NCBI RefSeq assembly: GCF_000006945.2 | Contig: NC_003197.2 | Coordinates: 1,736,001 to 1,800,000 of the forward strand | Source of the DNA: Salmonella enterica subsp. enterica serovar Typhimurium str. LT2 | Lineage (GTDB): Bacteria; Pseudomonadota; Gammaproteobacteria; Enterobacterales; Enterobacteriaceae | DNA length: 64,000 nucleotides | Direction: 5' to 3' | In this document: positions 45,741 to 56,129 of the stretch, piece after piece | Layout of the letters: each line of letters opens with the position of its first letter | Position numbering within the stretch: position 1 is the stretch's first letter | Position numbers and translations under genes: made by a program | Notes under the pieces: model-generated | Told to the model about the DNA's origin: nothing | The model's input: only the letters and a program-made list of their open reading frames with translations | Databases searched by the model: none

Positions 45741-46409
45741 TTATTGATTATCTTGCTTCATTTTGGCTTTCAACTGCGCCAGCTGCTCGCTGATTTCATC
45801 ATCGGCTTTCAGGTTGGCAAACTGTTGGTCCAGCGATTGCTGCTTACCAAAACGATGGCTTTCCGCTTCCGCTTCCATTTGATCGATACGACGTTCAAAG
45901 GATTCAAACCGCGCCATGGCTTCATCCAGTTTGCCGCTGTCAAGCTGACGACGGACATCGCGGGAAGAACTCGCCGCCTGATGACGCAGCATCAGCGCCT
46001 GCTGGCGAGCGCGTGTTTCGCTGAGTTTGTTTTCCAGCTCGCCAATCTCTTTCTTCATGCGCGCCAGCGTGTCATCCACCAGCGTGACTTCCTGTTCAAG
46101 CGTAGCAATTAAATCGGTCAGCTTTTGTTTTTCAATCAATGCGGCGCGCGCCAGATCGTCTTTATCTTTGCGCAGGGCCAGTTCCGCTTTTTCCTGCCAC
46201 TCGATCTGCTGAGCCGTAGCCTGTTCAATACGACGGGATAACTGTTTCTTTTCCGCTAAAGCTCGCGCGGAGTTCGAGCGAACCTCCACCAGCGTATCTT
46301 CCATCTCCTGAATCATCAGGCGCACCAGCTTCTGCGGATCTTCCGCTTTTTCCAACAACGCATTGATATTGGCGTTCACGATGTCGGCAAAACGAGAAAA
46401 AATACCCAT
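45741..46409 (-). CDS. pspA: PspA, ESCRT-III-like membrane-protecting protein
   Basis: The 222-residue protein is almost entirely helical coiled coil with an N-terminal amphipathic helix (MGIFSRFADIVNANINALL). It inhibits PspF in resting cells and, when released, coats damaged inner membrane and preserves the proton-motive force. It is the first and most abundant product of the pspABCDE operon, transcribed from the sigma-54 promoter 56 bases upstream. Confidence 0.97.
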   Translation of the reverse strand: MGIFSRFADIVNANINALLEKAEDPQKLVRLMIQEMEDTLVEVRSNSARALAEKKQLSRRIEQATAQQIEWQEKAELALRKDKDDLARAALIEKQKLTDLIATLEQEVTLVDDTLARMKKEIGELENKLSETRARQQALMLRHQAASSSRDVRRQLDSGKLDEAMARFESFERRIDQMEAEAESHRFGKQQSLDQQFANLKADDEISEQLAQLKAKMKQDNQ

Positions 46410-46464
46410 AATTCAATCCTCACATAATGTTCTGATAACGGGCGATGCCCTGCTATGTGATTAA

Positions 46465-46480
46465 TACAATTTGCGTGCCA
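46465..46480 (-). promoter_or_regulatory. sigma-54 promoter of pspABCDE
   Basis: The minus strand reads TGGCACGCAAATTGTA, matching the -24/-12 consensus TGGCACG-N4-TTGCA and the known E. coli psp promoter. Upstream, between here and pspF, lie the PspF-binding sites, which overlap the divergent pspF promoter. Confidence 0.92.
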
Positions 46481-46579
46481 ACTTTTCATACCACTGATAA
46501 TAAAGAAATTGTTTCGTTTTACCTCGCCAGCAAAAAAGGATAAAGTGGTGAAAAACACTAACAAGTGGCGATTTTCATC

Positions 46580-47560
46580 ATGGCTGAATTTAAAGATAAC
46601 CTGCTCGGCGAGGCAAACCGTTTTCTTGAAGTACTGGAACAAGTCTCCCGGCTCGCGCCGCTGGATAAGCCAGTGCTGATTATTGGCGAACGCGGGACGG
46701 GTAAAGAACTTATCGCCAATCGACTGCATTATCTCTCTTCACGCTGGCAGGGGCCGCTTATCTCGCTTAACTGCGCGGCGCTTAACGAAAATCTGCTGGA
46801 CTCCGAACTGTTTGGCCATGAAGCGGGCGCTTTTACCGGGGCGCAAAAACGTCATCCCGGTCGCTTTGAACGCGCCGATGGCGGCACGCTGTTTTTGGAT
46901 GAACTGGCGACAGCGCCGATGCTGGTACAGGAAAAGCTGCTGCGGGTGATTGAATATGGCGAGCTAGAGCGCGTCGGCGGCAGCCAGCCGTTACAGGTTA
47001 ATGTGCGATTAGTATGCGCCACTAATGCCGATTTACCCGCCATGGTGAAGGAAGGGACATTTCGTGCCGATCTGCTCGACAGGCTGGCTTTTGATGTTGT
47101 ACAACTGCCGCCGCTGCGCGAACGCCAGAGCGATATCATGCTGATGGCCGAGCACTTTGCTATTCAGATGTGTCGTGAGCTACGTCTGCCCTTATTTCCC
47201 GGTTTTACCGATCGGGCAAAAGAAACGTTGTTGCATTACGCCTGGCCAGGTAATGTCCGCGAGCTGAAAAACGTAGTCGAACGTTCAGTGTATCGCCACG
47301 GCAGTAGTGAACAACCTTTGGATGAAATTGTTATCGATCCTTTTCAACGCCATCCCGCTGAACCGCCCGCGCCCGCCCTGCCAGCGGCATCCGTCACGCC
47401 TGACCTGCCGCTCAAATTACGTGAGTTTCAACTGCAACAGGAAAAAGCGCTGCTGCAACGTAGCTTACAGCAGGCGAAGTTTAACCAGAAACGAGCCGCC
47501 GATTTGCTGGCGCTCACCTACCACCAGTTTCGCGCCTTGCTTAAAAAGCATCAGCTTTAG
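46580..47560 (+). CDS. pspF: PspF, sigma-54 activator of the phage-shock regulon
   Basis: The 326-residue enhancer-binding protein begins directly with its AAA+ domain and has no receiver domain, because PspA binding replaces that control. Visible motifs are Walker A GERGTGKELI, the sigma-54 contact loop GAFTGAQKR, Walker B GGTLFLDELA and a Fis-type helix-turn-helix (NQKRAADLLALTYHQFRALL). The start at 46580 is the established one; a GTG in frame at 46565 is unsupported. It is divergent from pspA. Confidence 0.96.
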   Translation: MAEFKDNLLGEANRFLEVLEQVSRLAPLDKPVLIIGERGTGKELIANRLHYLSSRWQGPLISLNCAALNENLLDSELFGHEAGAFTGAQKRHPGRFERADGGTLFLDELATAPMLVQEKLLRVIEYGELERVGGSQPLQVNVRLVCATNADLPAMVKEGTFRADLLDRLAFDVVQLPPLRERQSDIMLMAEHFAIQMCRELRLPLFPGFTDRAKETLLHYAWPGNVRELKNVVERSVYRHGSSEQPLDEIVIDPFQRHPAEPPAPALPAASVTPDLPLKLREFQLQQEKALLQRSLQQAKFNQKRAADLLALTYHQFRALLKKHQL

Positions 47561-47671
47561 CTATTTCTCCGGCTAATTGACGACATTTACGCCAGTTATC
47601 CACCGACATTTTTACGTGGCGGGCCGAAGTGCGATACACTTTGCAAATTGAACTTCAAAAACTTAACTATT

Positions 47672-49321
47672 ATGCGCCTGGTTTTATCGTCTCTGATCGT
47701 GATAGCGGGTCTACTAAGTAGTCAGGCTACGGCTGCGACTGCGCCCGAACAAACTGCGAGTGCAGATATTCGCGATAGCGGCTTTGTGTATTGTGTCAGC
47801 GGGCAGGTCAACACCTTTAATCCGCAAAAAGCGAGCAGCGGCCTCATCGTCGATACCCTGGCCGCCCAGTTATATGATCGCCTGTTGGATGTCGATCCCT
47901 ATACTTATCGTTTAGTCCCAGAGCTGGCAGAAAGCTGGGAAGTGCTGGATAACGGGGCAACGTACCGTTTTCACCTGCGCCGCGACGTTTCCTTTCAAAA
48001 AACCGCCTGGTTTACGCCGACCCGAAAACTCAATGCTGATGATGTCGTCTTTACCTTTCAGCGGATTTTCGATCGTCGACATCCGTGGCATAACATCAAC
48101 GGCAGTAGCTTCCCCTACTTTGATAGCCTACAGTTCGCCGACAATGTAAAAAGCGTGCGTAAGCTGGACAATAACACCGTTGAGTTTCGCCTGACGCAGC
48201 CAGACGCCTCCTTTTTATGGCATCTGGCTACACACTACGCTTCCGTCATGTCCGCTGAGTACGCCGCGCAGCTTAGCCGAAAAGATCGTCAGGAACTGCT
48301 AGACCGCCAACCGGTCGGTACCGGGCCTTTCCAGCTTTCGGAGTACCGTGCCGGGCAGTTTATTCGTCTCCAGCGCCACGATGGGTTTTGGCGCGGCAAA
48401 CCGCTGATGCCGCAAGTGGTGGTGGATTTAGGCTCCGGCGGTACCGGGCGTTTATCGAAATTACTGACCGGTGAATGCGATGTTCTGGCCTGGCCCGCCG
48501 CCAGCCAGCTAACTATTTTACGCGACGATCCGCGTTTACGTCTGACGTTGCGCCCGGGGATGAATATCGCCTATCTGGCCTTTAACACCGATAAGCCGCC
48601 GTTGAATAATCCCGCAGTGCGCCATGCGCTGGCCTTATCGATCAACAACCAGCGCCTGATGCAGTCGATTTATTACGGCACGGCGGAAACCGCAGCCTCC
48701 ATTTTACCGAGAGCCTCATGGGCTTACGATAACGATGCCAAAATTACGGAGTACAATCCGCAAAAATCGCGCGAACAGCTAAAAGCGCTGGGCATTGAGA
48801 ATCTTACGCTGCATCTCTGGGTGCCGACCAGTTCTCAGGCCTGGAACCCAAGTCCGCTAAAAACGGCGGAGCTTATTCAGGCGGATATGGCGCAGGTTGG
48901 CGTAAAAGTGGTCATTGTGCCGGTTGAAGGTCGTTTTCAGGAGGCGCGCCTGATGGATATGAATCACGATCTGACCTTATCCGGCTGGGCCACGGACAGC
49001 AACGATCCGGATAGCTTTTTCAGACCGCTGTTAAGCTGTGCGGCCATCAATTCGCAAACCAATTTCGCCCACTGGTGTAACCCTGAATTTGACAGCGTGC
49101 TGCGTAAGGCACTGTCGTCGCAGCAGTTGGCTTCGCGCATAGAAGCGTATGAGGAAGCGCAGAATATCCTGGAGAAAGAGCTGCCGATACTGCCGCTGGC
49201 ATCATCACTACGCCTGCAGGCTTACCGCTACGATATTAAAGGGCTGGTGTTAAGCCCGTTCGGCAATGCGTCTTTTGCCGGCGTCTCCCGCGAAAAACAC
49301 GAAGAGGTGAAAAAACCATGA
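47672..49321 (+). CDS. sapA: SapA, periplasmic binding protein of the Sap system
   Basis: The 549-residue family 5 binding protein has a signal peptide ending ATA-AT. The binding-domain motifs [22 protein letters not shown] and [14 protein letters not shown] are of the OppA/DppA type. In Salmonella the Sap system was found through sensitivity to antimicrobial peptides; in E. coli SapBCDF exports putrescine. The start at 47672 (MRLVLSSL) gives a proper signal peptide; a TTG eight codons upstream is in frame. Its stop overlaps the sapB start (ATGA). Confidence 0.95.
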
Positions 49322-50283
49322 TTATCTTCACCCTGCGTCGGTTATTGCTGTTGCTGGTGACGCTCTTCTTCCTGACCTTTATCGGCTTTAGCCTGAGCTA
49401 TTTTACGCCGCATGCGCCGCTACAAGGCGCATCATTATGGAATGCCTGGGTTTTCTGGTTCAACGGTCTGCTGCACTGGGACTTTGGCGTGTCCAGCATT
49501 AACGGCCAGCTGATCTCCGAACAGCTTAAAGAGGTGTTTCCCGCCACGATGGAGCTGTGCATTCTCGCCTTTGGTTTTGCGCTGATGGTCGGCATCCCGG
49601 TCGGGATGCTGGCGGGCGTGACGCGTAGCAAATGGCCGGATCGTTTTATCAGCGCGCTGGCACTATTAGGTTTCTCAATTCCGGTTTTCTGGCTGGCGCT
49701 TCTGCTCACACTGTTCTTTTCGCTCACGCTGGGGTGGCTGCCGGTATCCGGGCGATTTGACCTGCTTTATGAAGTTAAACCGGTTACCGGTTTCGCCATC
49801 ATTGACGCCTGGATTTCAGATTCGCCATGGCGTGATGAAATGGTGATGAGCGCCATACGGCATATGGTTTTACCGGTGCTCACGCTCTCCGTCGCGCCGA
49901 CCACAGAAGTGATCCGCCTGATGCGAATCAGCACTATTGAGGTCTACGATCAGAACTACGTTAAAGCGGCGGCCACGCGCGGCTTATCGCGCTTTACGAT
50001 TTTACGCCGTCACGTGTTGCATAATGCGCTGCCGCCGGTCATTCCCCGTCTTGGTCTGCAGTTTTCAACCATGTTAACGCTGGCGATGATTACCGAAATG
50101 GTTTTCAGCTGGCCTGGGCTGGGACGATGGTTAATTCACGCCATTCGTCAGCAGGACTATGCCGCTATTTCCGCTGGCGTGATGGTCATTGGGTCGCTGG
50201 TTATTGTGGTCAATGTGATTTCCGATATTTTGGGTGCTATGGCTAACCCTCTGAAACATAAGGAATGGTATGCCTTACGATAG
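49318..50283 (+). CDS. sapB: SapB, ABC transporter permease
   Basis: The 321-residue inner-membrane permease has six predicted helices and the cytoplasmic EAA motif ([20 protein letters not shown]) that docks onto the ATPases. It belongs to the DppB family and pairs with SapC. It overlaps sapA by four bases and sapC by fourteen. Confidence 0.95.
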
Positions 50284-51160
50284 CGTATACAGCGAAAAGC
50301 GCCCGCCAGGCACCCTGCGCACTGCCTGGCGTAAATTTTATAGCGACGCGCCTGCGATGGTGGGTCTGTATGGATGCGCCGGTCTGGCGTTGCTGTGTAT
50401 TTTTGGCGGCTGGATCGCGCCCTATGGTATCGATCAGCAATTTCTGGGCTATCAGCTACTGCCACCCTCCTGGTCACGCTATGGCGAAGTCTCCTTTTTT
50501 CTGGGGACTGACGATCTGGGGCGCGATGTGCTGAGCCGCCTGTTAAGCGGCGCGGCGCCCACGGTCGGCGGCGCGTTTATCGTAACGCTGGCGGCTACGC
50601 TATGTGGATTAGTCCTCGGCGTAGTGGCAGGCGCGACGCACGGTTTACGCTCTGCCGTGCTGAACCATATTCTGGACACGCTGCTTTCCATCCCTTCGCT
50701 CTTGCTGGCGATTATCGTCGTGGCATTTGCCGGCCCACATCTGTCACACGCGATGTTTGCCGTCTGGCTGGCCCTGTTGCCGCGAATGGTACGTTCCGTC
50801 TACAGCATGGTGCATGATGAACTGGAAAAAGAGTACGTCATTGCCGCCCGTCTGGATGGCGCGACAACGCTGAATATTCTGTGGTTCGCCATTTTACCGA
50901 ATATTACCGCCGGTCTGGTCACCGAAATTACCCGGGCGCTGTCGATGGCGATTCTGGACATCGCCGCGCTGGGATTTTTAGATCTCGGCGCGCAGCTTCC
51001 CTCTCCTGAATGGGGCGCCATGTTGGGGGATGCGCTGGAGCTAATCTATGTCGCGCCGTGGACCGTTATGCTACCCGGCGCGGCGATAACGCTCAGTGTT
51101 TTACTGGTAAACCTGCTCGGAGATGGGATTCGTCGTGCGATTATTGCGGGGGTGGAATAA
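50270..51160 (+). CDS. sapC: SapC, ABC transporter permease
   Basis: The 296-residue permease of the DppC family has an N-terminal cytoplasmic segment, six helices and the EAA loop ([20 protein letters not shown]). [14 protein letters not shown] is the family signature after the first helix. Its stop codon overlaps the sapD start (TAATG). Confidence 0.95.
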
Positions 51161-52152
51161 TGCCGTTACTGGATATCCGCAATCTCACCATTGAATTTAA
51201 AACCAGCGAAGGTTGGGTAAAAGCGGTCGATCGCGTCAGTATGACATTAAGCGAAGGTGAAATTCGCGGCCTGGTAGGTGAATCGGGTTCCGGAAAGAGC
51301 TTGATTGCTAAAGCTATTTGCGGCGTCGCGAAAGACAACTGGCGAGTCACTGCCGACCGTATGCGTTTTGATGATATCGATCTGCTGCGCCTCTCCTCAC
51401 GTGAACGGCGTAAGCTGGTCGGACATAATGTGTCGATGATCTTCCAGGAGCCGCAGTCGTGCCTTGATCCTTCCGAACGCGTCGGCCGCCAGTTAATGCA
51501 AAATATTCCCGCCTGGACCTATAAAGGCCGCTGGTGGCAGCGTTTAGGCTGGCGTAAACGGCGTGCAATTGAATTACTGCACCGGGTGGGAATTAAAGAT
51601 CATAAAGACGCGATGCGCAGTTTTCCCTATGAACTGACCGATGGTGAGTGTCAGAAAGTTATGATCGCTATCGCGCTGGCGAATCAACCGCGACTCCTGA
51701 TCGCTGATGAACCCACCAACTCAATGGAACCAACGACGCAGGCGCAAATTTTTCGCCTGCTGACCCGACTGAATCAAAACAGTAATACCACCATTCTGTT
51801 GATTAGCCACGACCTGCAAATGCTGAGTCAGTGGGCTGATAAAATCAACGTTTTATACTGCGGCCAGACGGTAGAAACCGCGCCAAGTAAAGATCTGGTG
51901 ACGATGCCACATCATCCTTATACGCAGGCGCTTATCCGCGCGATTCCGGATTTTGGCAGCGCGATGCCGCATAAAAGCCGTCTGAATACGCTGCCAGGCG
52001 CGATCCCGCTACTGGAGCAGTTACCGATAGGTTGTCGTCTGGGGCCACGCTGCCCTTACGCGCAACGAGAATGCATTATCACGCCACGCTTAACCGGCGC
52101 GAAAAATCATCTCTATGCCTGTCATTTTCCGCTGAATATGGAGAGAGAGTGA
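51160..52152 (+). CDS. sapD: SapD, ABC transporter ATPase
   Basis: The 330-residue ATPase has Walker A GESGSGKSLIA, Q-loop IFQEPQSCLDPS, Walker B LLIADEPTN and the H-loop LLISHDLQ, plus the C-terminal oligopeptide-transporter domain with CPYAQREC-type cysteines. The ABC signature is degenerate (YELTDGECQKV instead of LSGGQ). SapD has also been linked to Trk potassium uptake in E. coli. The start at 51160 is coupled to sapC; a longer frame from 51010 overlaps sapC and is not real. Confidence 0.95.
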   Translation: MPLLDIRNLTIEFKTSEGWVKAVDRVSMTLSEGEIRGLVGESGSGKSLIAKAICGVAKDNWRVTADRMRFDDIDLLRLSSRERRKLVGHNVSMIFQEPQSCLDPSERVGRQLMQNIPAWTYKGRWWQRLGWRKRRAIELLHRVGIKDHKDAMRSFPYELTDGECQKVMIAIALANQPRLLIADEPTNSMEPTTQAQIFRLLTRLNQNSNTTILLISHDLQMLSQWADKINVLYCGQTVETAPSKDLVTMPHHPYTQALIRAIPDFGSAMPHKSRLNTLPGAIPLLEQLPIGCRLGPRCPYAQRECIITPRLTGAKNHLYACHFPLNMERE

Positions 52153-52153
52153 T

Positions 52154-52960
52154 ATGGTGGAAACTCTGCTTGAAGTGCGCAACCTGAGTAAAACCTTTCG
52201 CTACCGGACAGGATGGTTTCGTCGCCAGACCGTCGACGCCGTGAAACCATTAAGCTTTACGCTTCGTGAGCGTCAGACCCTGGCCATTATCGGCGAAAAC
52301 GGTTCCGGCAAATCCACGCTGGCGAAGATGCTGGCCGGCATGATTGAACCCACCAGCGGCGAGCTTCTTATTGACGATCATCCCCTGCATTACGGCGACT
52401 ATTCGTTTCGAAGCCAACGTATTCGAATGATTTTTCAGGACCCCTCAACGTCACTGAATCCACGTCAACGTATTTCGCAGATCCTTGACTTCCCCCTGCG
52501 CCTTAATACCGATCTGGAGCCGGAACAGCGGCGCAAACAGATTGTCGAGACGATGCGTATGGTGGGGCTATTGCCCGATCACGTAAGCTACTACCCGCAT
52601 ATGCTGGCGCCGGGGCAGAAACAGCGTCTGGGCCTGGCCCGCGCGCTGATTTTACGCCCTAAAGTCATTATCGCGGACGAAGCGCTGGCTTCGCTTGATA
52701 TGTCCATGCGCTCGCAGCTCATCAATCTGATGCTTGAATTGCAGGAAAAGCAAGGCATCTCCTATATCTATGTCACGCAGCATATCGGCATGATGAAGCA
52801 TATTAGCGATCAGGTATTAGTGATGCATCAGGGGGAAGTGGTTGAACGCGGCAGCACCGCCGATGTGCTCGCCTCTCCGCTACATGAGCTTACCCGCCGT
52901 TTAATCGCAGGCCATTTTGGCGAGGCGCTGACCGCTGACGCATGGCGAAAGGATCGCTAA
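52154..52960 (+). CDS. sapF: SapF, ABC transporter ATPase
   Basis: The 268-residue ATPase has Walker A GENGSGKSTLA, Q-loop IFQDPSTSLNP, signature LAPGQKQRLGLARAL (P in place of the first G of LSGGQ), Walker B VIIADEALASLD and a terminal Q in place of the usual H-loop spacing (VTQHIGMM). With SapD it powers SapBC. It is the last gene of the operon and is followed by a terminator hairpin. Confidence 0.95.
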   Translation: MVETLLEVRNLSKTFRYRTGWFRRQTVDAVKPLSFTLRERQTLAIIGENGSGKSTLAKMLAGMIEPTSGELLIDDHPLHYGDYSFRSQRIRMIFQDPSTSLNPRQRISQILDFPLRLNTDLEPEQRRKQIVETMRMVGLLPDHVSYYPHMLAPGQKQRLGLARALILRPKVIIADEALASLDMSMRSQLINLMLELQEKQGISYIYVTQHIGMMKHISDQVLVMHQGEVVERGSTADVLASPLHELTRRLIAGHFGEALTADAWRKDR

Positions 52961-52971
52961 GCGAAACAAAT

Positions 52972-52996
52972 ACCCTCAGTTCGATTCTCTGAGGGT
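52972..52996. terminator. hairpin downstream of sapF
   Basis: ACCCTCAG and CTGAGGGT form an eight-pair stem with a nine-base loop, 11 bases after the sapF stop. The restored reading frame of the opposite-strand EAL-like gene would end inside it. Confidence 0.7.
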
Positions 52997-53685
52997 GTTC
53001 ATGCGACTGCCCAACAGCAATGTTTCAACCTCTTCTAACGCAACGGAAGGAAATAACGTGCCCTGGGTTGCCCAAATGCCTGCCGTTTTTAACACCGGCA
53101 AATAGCGTGTGTTTTCCTGGCCCCCCACCACGATCTTGTCACAATAACGCGCCGGATATGTTTGACAAGCAGCGGAAACGTCATTTTTTCAATTTGTGAG
53201 ACAAAAAAGCTGCGATCAAGTTTTACGCCGCTAAAACACCCGCAAACTAATGGCGCAGCAGTTGCATTCCCTACGCCCAGGTCGCCCAGCCATAATGGAT
53301 TAGGTTGCTTATGAAGCGCGTGTATTAAAGGATCGATTAAGGCGTTATCTTGACATGAAAAATGTTCAGCGACCTGCAGCTCCACAAATAGCATGGCGTG
53401 TAGTAATGCGCGAATATCTTTATCCTGAAGGACAAGCTGCGCCATACCCCGATCAATATTTACGATACAGAATAGGCCGTGGCGTAGAAACCAGCCATGT
53501 TTGGCCGCGATTGTCCGCAACAGATCAAGCAGAAAACGGCGCTTCTGCGAATTGTCCCATGACGAGATAACAAACTCAGGATGTAGCGGACGAGCGGGCG
53601 ACGATGCAAAATGGGTAGTGATTTCGACACCCAGTAAATCCCCCTCCATTGCCCTTATCGGCTCTGCCATAAAAAAATAGCGCAT
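52976..53685 (-). pseudogene. degenerate EAL-domain regulator (STM1697 homologue) with a frameshift near the C-terminus
   Basis: From ATG 53685 the frame gives 198 residues and stops at 53089. The first 179 residues read as a catalytically degenerate EAL domain (GVEITTHF in place of EAL, LGDLGVGN in place of DDFG, a kept VKLDRSFF). After IRR the protein turns to nonsense (VIVTRSWWGARK), while the neighbouring frame continues as YCDKIVVGGQENTRYLPVL and runs to TGA at 52976. The 710-base span needs one extra base to give 236 codons. STM1697 (YdiV-like) binds FlhD4C2 and restrains flagellar genes; loss of the tail probably inactivates it. Confidence 0.8.
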
Positions 53686-54150
53686 GTGACCACTCCACTT
53701 GATCTTAACTCCCTGATAATGCGCTTTTAACGCAAATCAATCAATAAAAACGATCAATATATAAAAAATGATCGAAAAAACAATATATGTTAACTTCATG
53801 ATAACTTGCTAATTTTATGTTTTGAGAATGTTCTTCTATTGCTATAAGGAAATTTACATACTACGCCGAACAACGCTAATACGACGGCATGAGACCATCC
53901 GTAAAGCCAGGTTTTTCTTGTCAGGCAGAGGGGAAAAATCAAGGCGAGTTAATGTTGTTACACCATTGCGAGGCATTTCACCCACTATGGCAGCGCGGCA
54001 TCGCCAACCCTAGTGGCGAGTTGCATCTCCGCTACAGGCTGTCCAGATCCCCCGAACGACCTTTAAGCGAATAGCAACTCTCAATAATTGATCGGTAAAT
54101 CTGTAGCGAATGTGCCCCCGGCGATTCGCAGAAAAGAACGGAACTAAATG
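53686..54150. other. AT-rich region between the EAL-like gene and steC
   Basis: About 465 bases without a supported gene. The first 140 bases are very AT-rich and suit an H-NS-bound promoter for the EAL-like gene. Two overlapping plus-strand frames (to 54013 and 54074) have no ribosome site; one reads LLHHCEAFHPLWQRGIANP, which I do not recognise and which could be a gene remnant. steC ends at 54151 without a clear terminator. Confidence 0.4.
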
Positions 54151-55524
54151 CTATTTTTTTAATTCATCCTTTAATACCTTAGCCACAAGAGTCCCTTCCT
54201 CCGGCGCGGCTAGTTTAAAACGTCTTCCTGGCGCAGGTGTCTGTTCTTCCTCTCCGATTAACGCATCAAGATCCGTAATAAGTGACTTATAATATTCAAC
54301 ATCTTCAGTATTTCCTTCGGTCTCGGCCCGCTTTAATTTTATCATGTGATGGGCCTTAATTTGCTCTTCCAGTTGCCTTGTTGCAAGAGAAACGCTTCGC
54401 TGTTGCCGTGATTCTTGTGATAACACGATTTGATCGCCATCCACAAAGAAAAGAACCCCCTCTTTAACCAGAATATTACCTAAGATATTTATATCATGCA
54501 TATAAACCCCCCGGGATTTAAGAAGCGCCTCCGCCATTCGATAGTTATCTTCATCTTCAACATCGAACTCCTGACCTTGAATATATTTTGAAACTAAAAC
54601 CGTAACGTCTTTACCATTAATATTCATGATGGCCGAACGAGAAAAATTCTTGTCGTCATTGGCCATATTCAAATACTTACTGACACGATCAGGATGACAA
54701 TTACGATGCTCCGGAGAGTTAACATCCACTTTTATTCCCCGCTCATTAACTGGAATCTTAACAACAAAGTCATCATGTAACCGATAGACTGTCCCATAAC
54801 TTCCGCTACCTATTTTATTTTTTTCAATATCACGCATGCGAATATTTTTCTGAAACTCCGGCGAGTTAATAAACGCCTCTATTGCCGCTGGTTGTGATGC
54901 ATCCGTCTGATCAATAGCGCCGCTCTCATAACCAGACGCCGTGGCGGGCGTGGTCAGGAAGTCTATCAAACGTTGCTCAAAAGCCTCATAGATTCCATTA
55001 CTACCTGCCTCGCTCGGCGGTAGATTATCATTACCCAAAGCGGCAAGCGTAATTTCCCCGTTATTATAATTAAACATCGTTTCTTTTAAAAAATCGACGC
55101 AACGTTCAGAACACTCCGTCTCGGTCACTAATACTCCATCGTAAAACATCTGTAGTAGTAACATATTTTCTTGATGTGCTAATACCTCTACAGTGTATTT
55201 ATCTATTGTTTCAGGTCTGGAGGCATCAATAAGTTTAATATATCCAAGAAGGGGGCGCCATCGTGTACAGTCTTCATCTCGCTTCGAAAATGGTCCTGGA
55301 GAGAAAGGCCCTTTAATATCGGGATGCTCTTTTTTTTGGCACAGTAGATTATAGATTTCTCTATAATCAGAAATTAAACTTCGCCTGGTAAATATATTCC
55401 TGAAAAAATCTATAAATTTCTCACACGTTGAAAAAACATGTTCTCTTTTATTATCGATGATATCTCTTAAATACCTTTCTGATATCTGGCAACTATGATT
55501 TCCGATCTGAAATGTAAACGGCAT
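54151..55524 (-). CDS. steC: SteC, SPI-2 type III secreted effector kinase
   Basis: The 457-residue protein (start [12 protein letters not shown], after GAGGATGA; a longer frame adds twelve residues) is the SPI-2 translocated effector kinase. The kinase part lies in the C-terminal half: glycine loop [11 protein letters not shown], catalytic lysine in FVVKIPV (Lys256 in the literature), [11 protein letters not shown] as the catalytic loop and FVDGDQIV in place of DFG. In host cells it drives formation of an F-actin meshwork around the vacuole. Low GC content fits horizontal origin and SsrB/H-NS control. Confidence 0.96.
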
Positions 55525-56129
55525 ATGTCTCATCCTCTGAAAATTTATTATAATACACATGCAAACATATAAAAACCTGATTTGTAACTACTGTAACCAC
55601 CTGATTTCCAAAATTTTTCATATTCAGTATTACTCTGCATCAATAAATAGAGAAAACCTTCAGCACCTAAAAAAGAAATTATTTTTGTTAAGCATTTGCT
55701 GGTTAAAGTTACATGTCCATAACATCGCTAATAGGTGAGGTAAACCATTTGGATGAATATTCAGGCTTCCTACAGAACCTTTATTTGTCTGGTGGAAAGC
55801 GCATCGCTATCGTACTTGCTATCCGTCCCGGTGTCTCTGGTTGGATGAGGCGAACCTTACACCAGCTGGTATACTGCACCGTAGGGCCTGTCCCATTAGA
55901 CTCTTTGATTTGCCAGTTTGGCCCTGGGGAGTGCTCAAAATCCTCAGGGACTTCGTTACCGTGTGGTTTTAGAACGTCACCTGCCGGAGATAGCGGCGGA
56001 AAAATAGCGTGACACACGGGGCCAGGAGTGGGATATAATTTCAGACTAATTTCGAATAATGTTGAAAAGTTGCTGTTAACCATTGTTCGTAAAAGCAAAA
56101 AATAAGCAATGACTATAAGGATTAAAGCT
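55525..56129. other. intergenic region between steC and fabI
   Basis: This 605-base gap separates divergent steC and fabI. The steC side is AT-rich and should carry its SPI-2-controlled promoter. The rest (55710-56010) is GC-richer; it has a 99-codon plus frame and an overlapping 135-codon minus frame, neither with a ribosome site or recognisable product. The composition break suggests the end of the inserted island or a decayed gene. E. coli carries ycjD at this position; it is not seen here. The fabI promoter should lie in the last 100 bases. Confidence 0.45.

Noticed and set aside
51010..51159. N-terminal extension of sapD
   Set aside because: The 50 extra codons overlap sapC in another frame, while the ATG at 51160 is coupled to the sapC stop and begins the conserved ATPase domain.
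53822..54074. Two overlapping plus-strand frames of about 60 codons before steC
   Set aside because: There is no ribosome site, no family is recognisable, and the composition changes within the frame.
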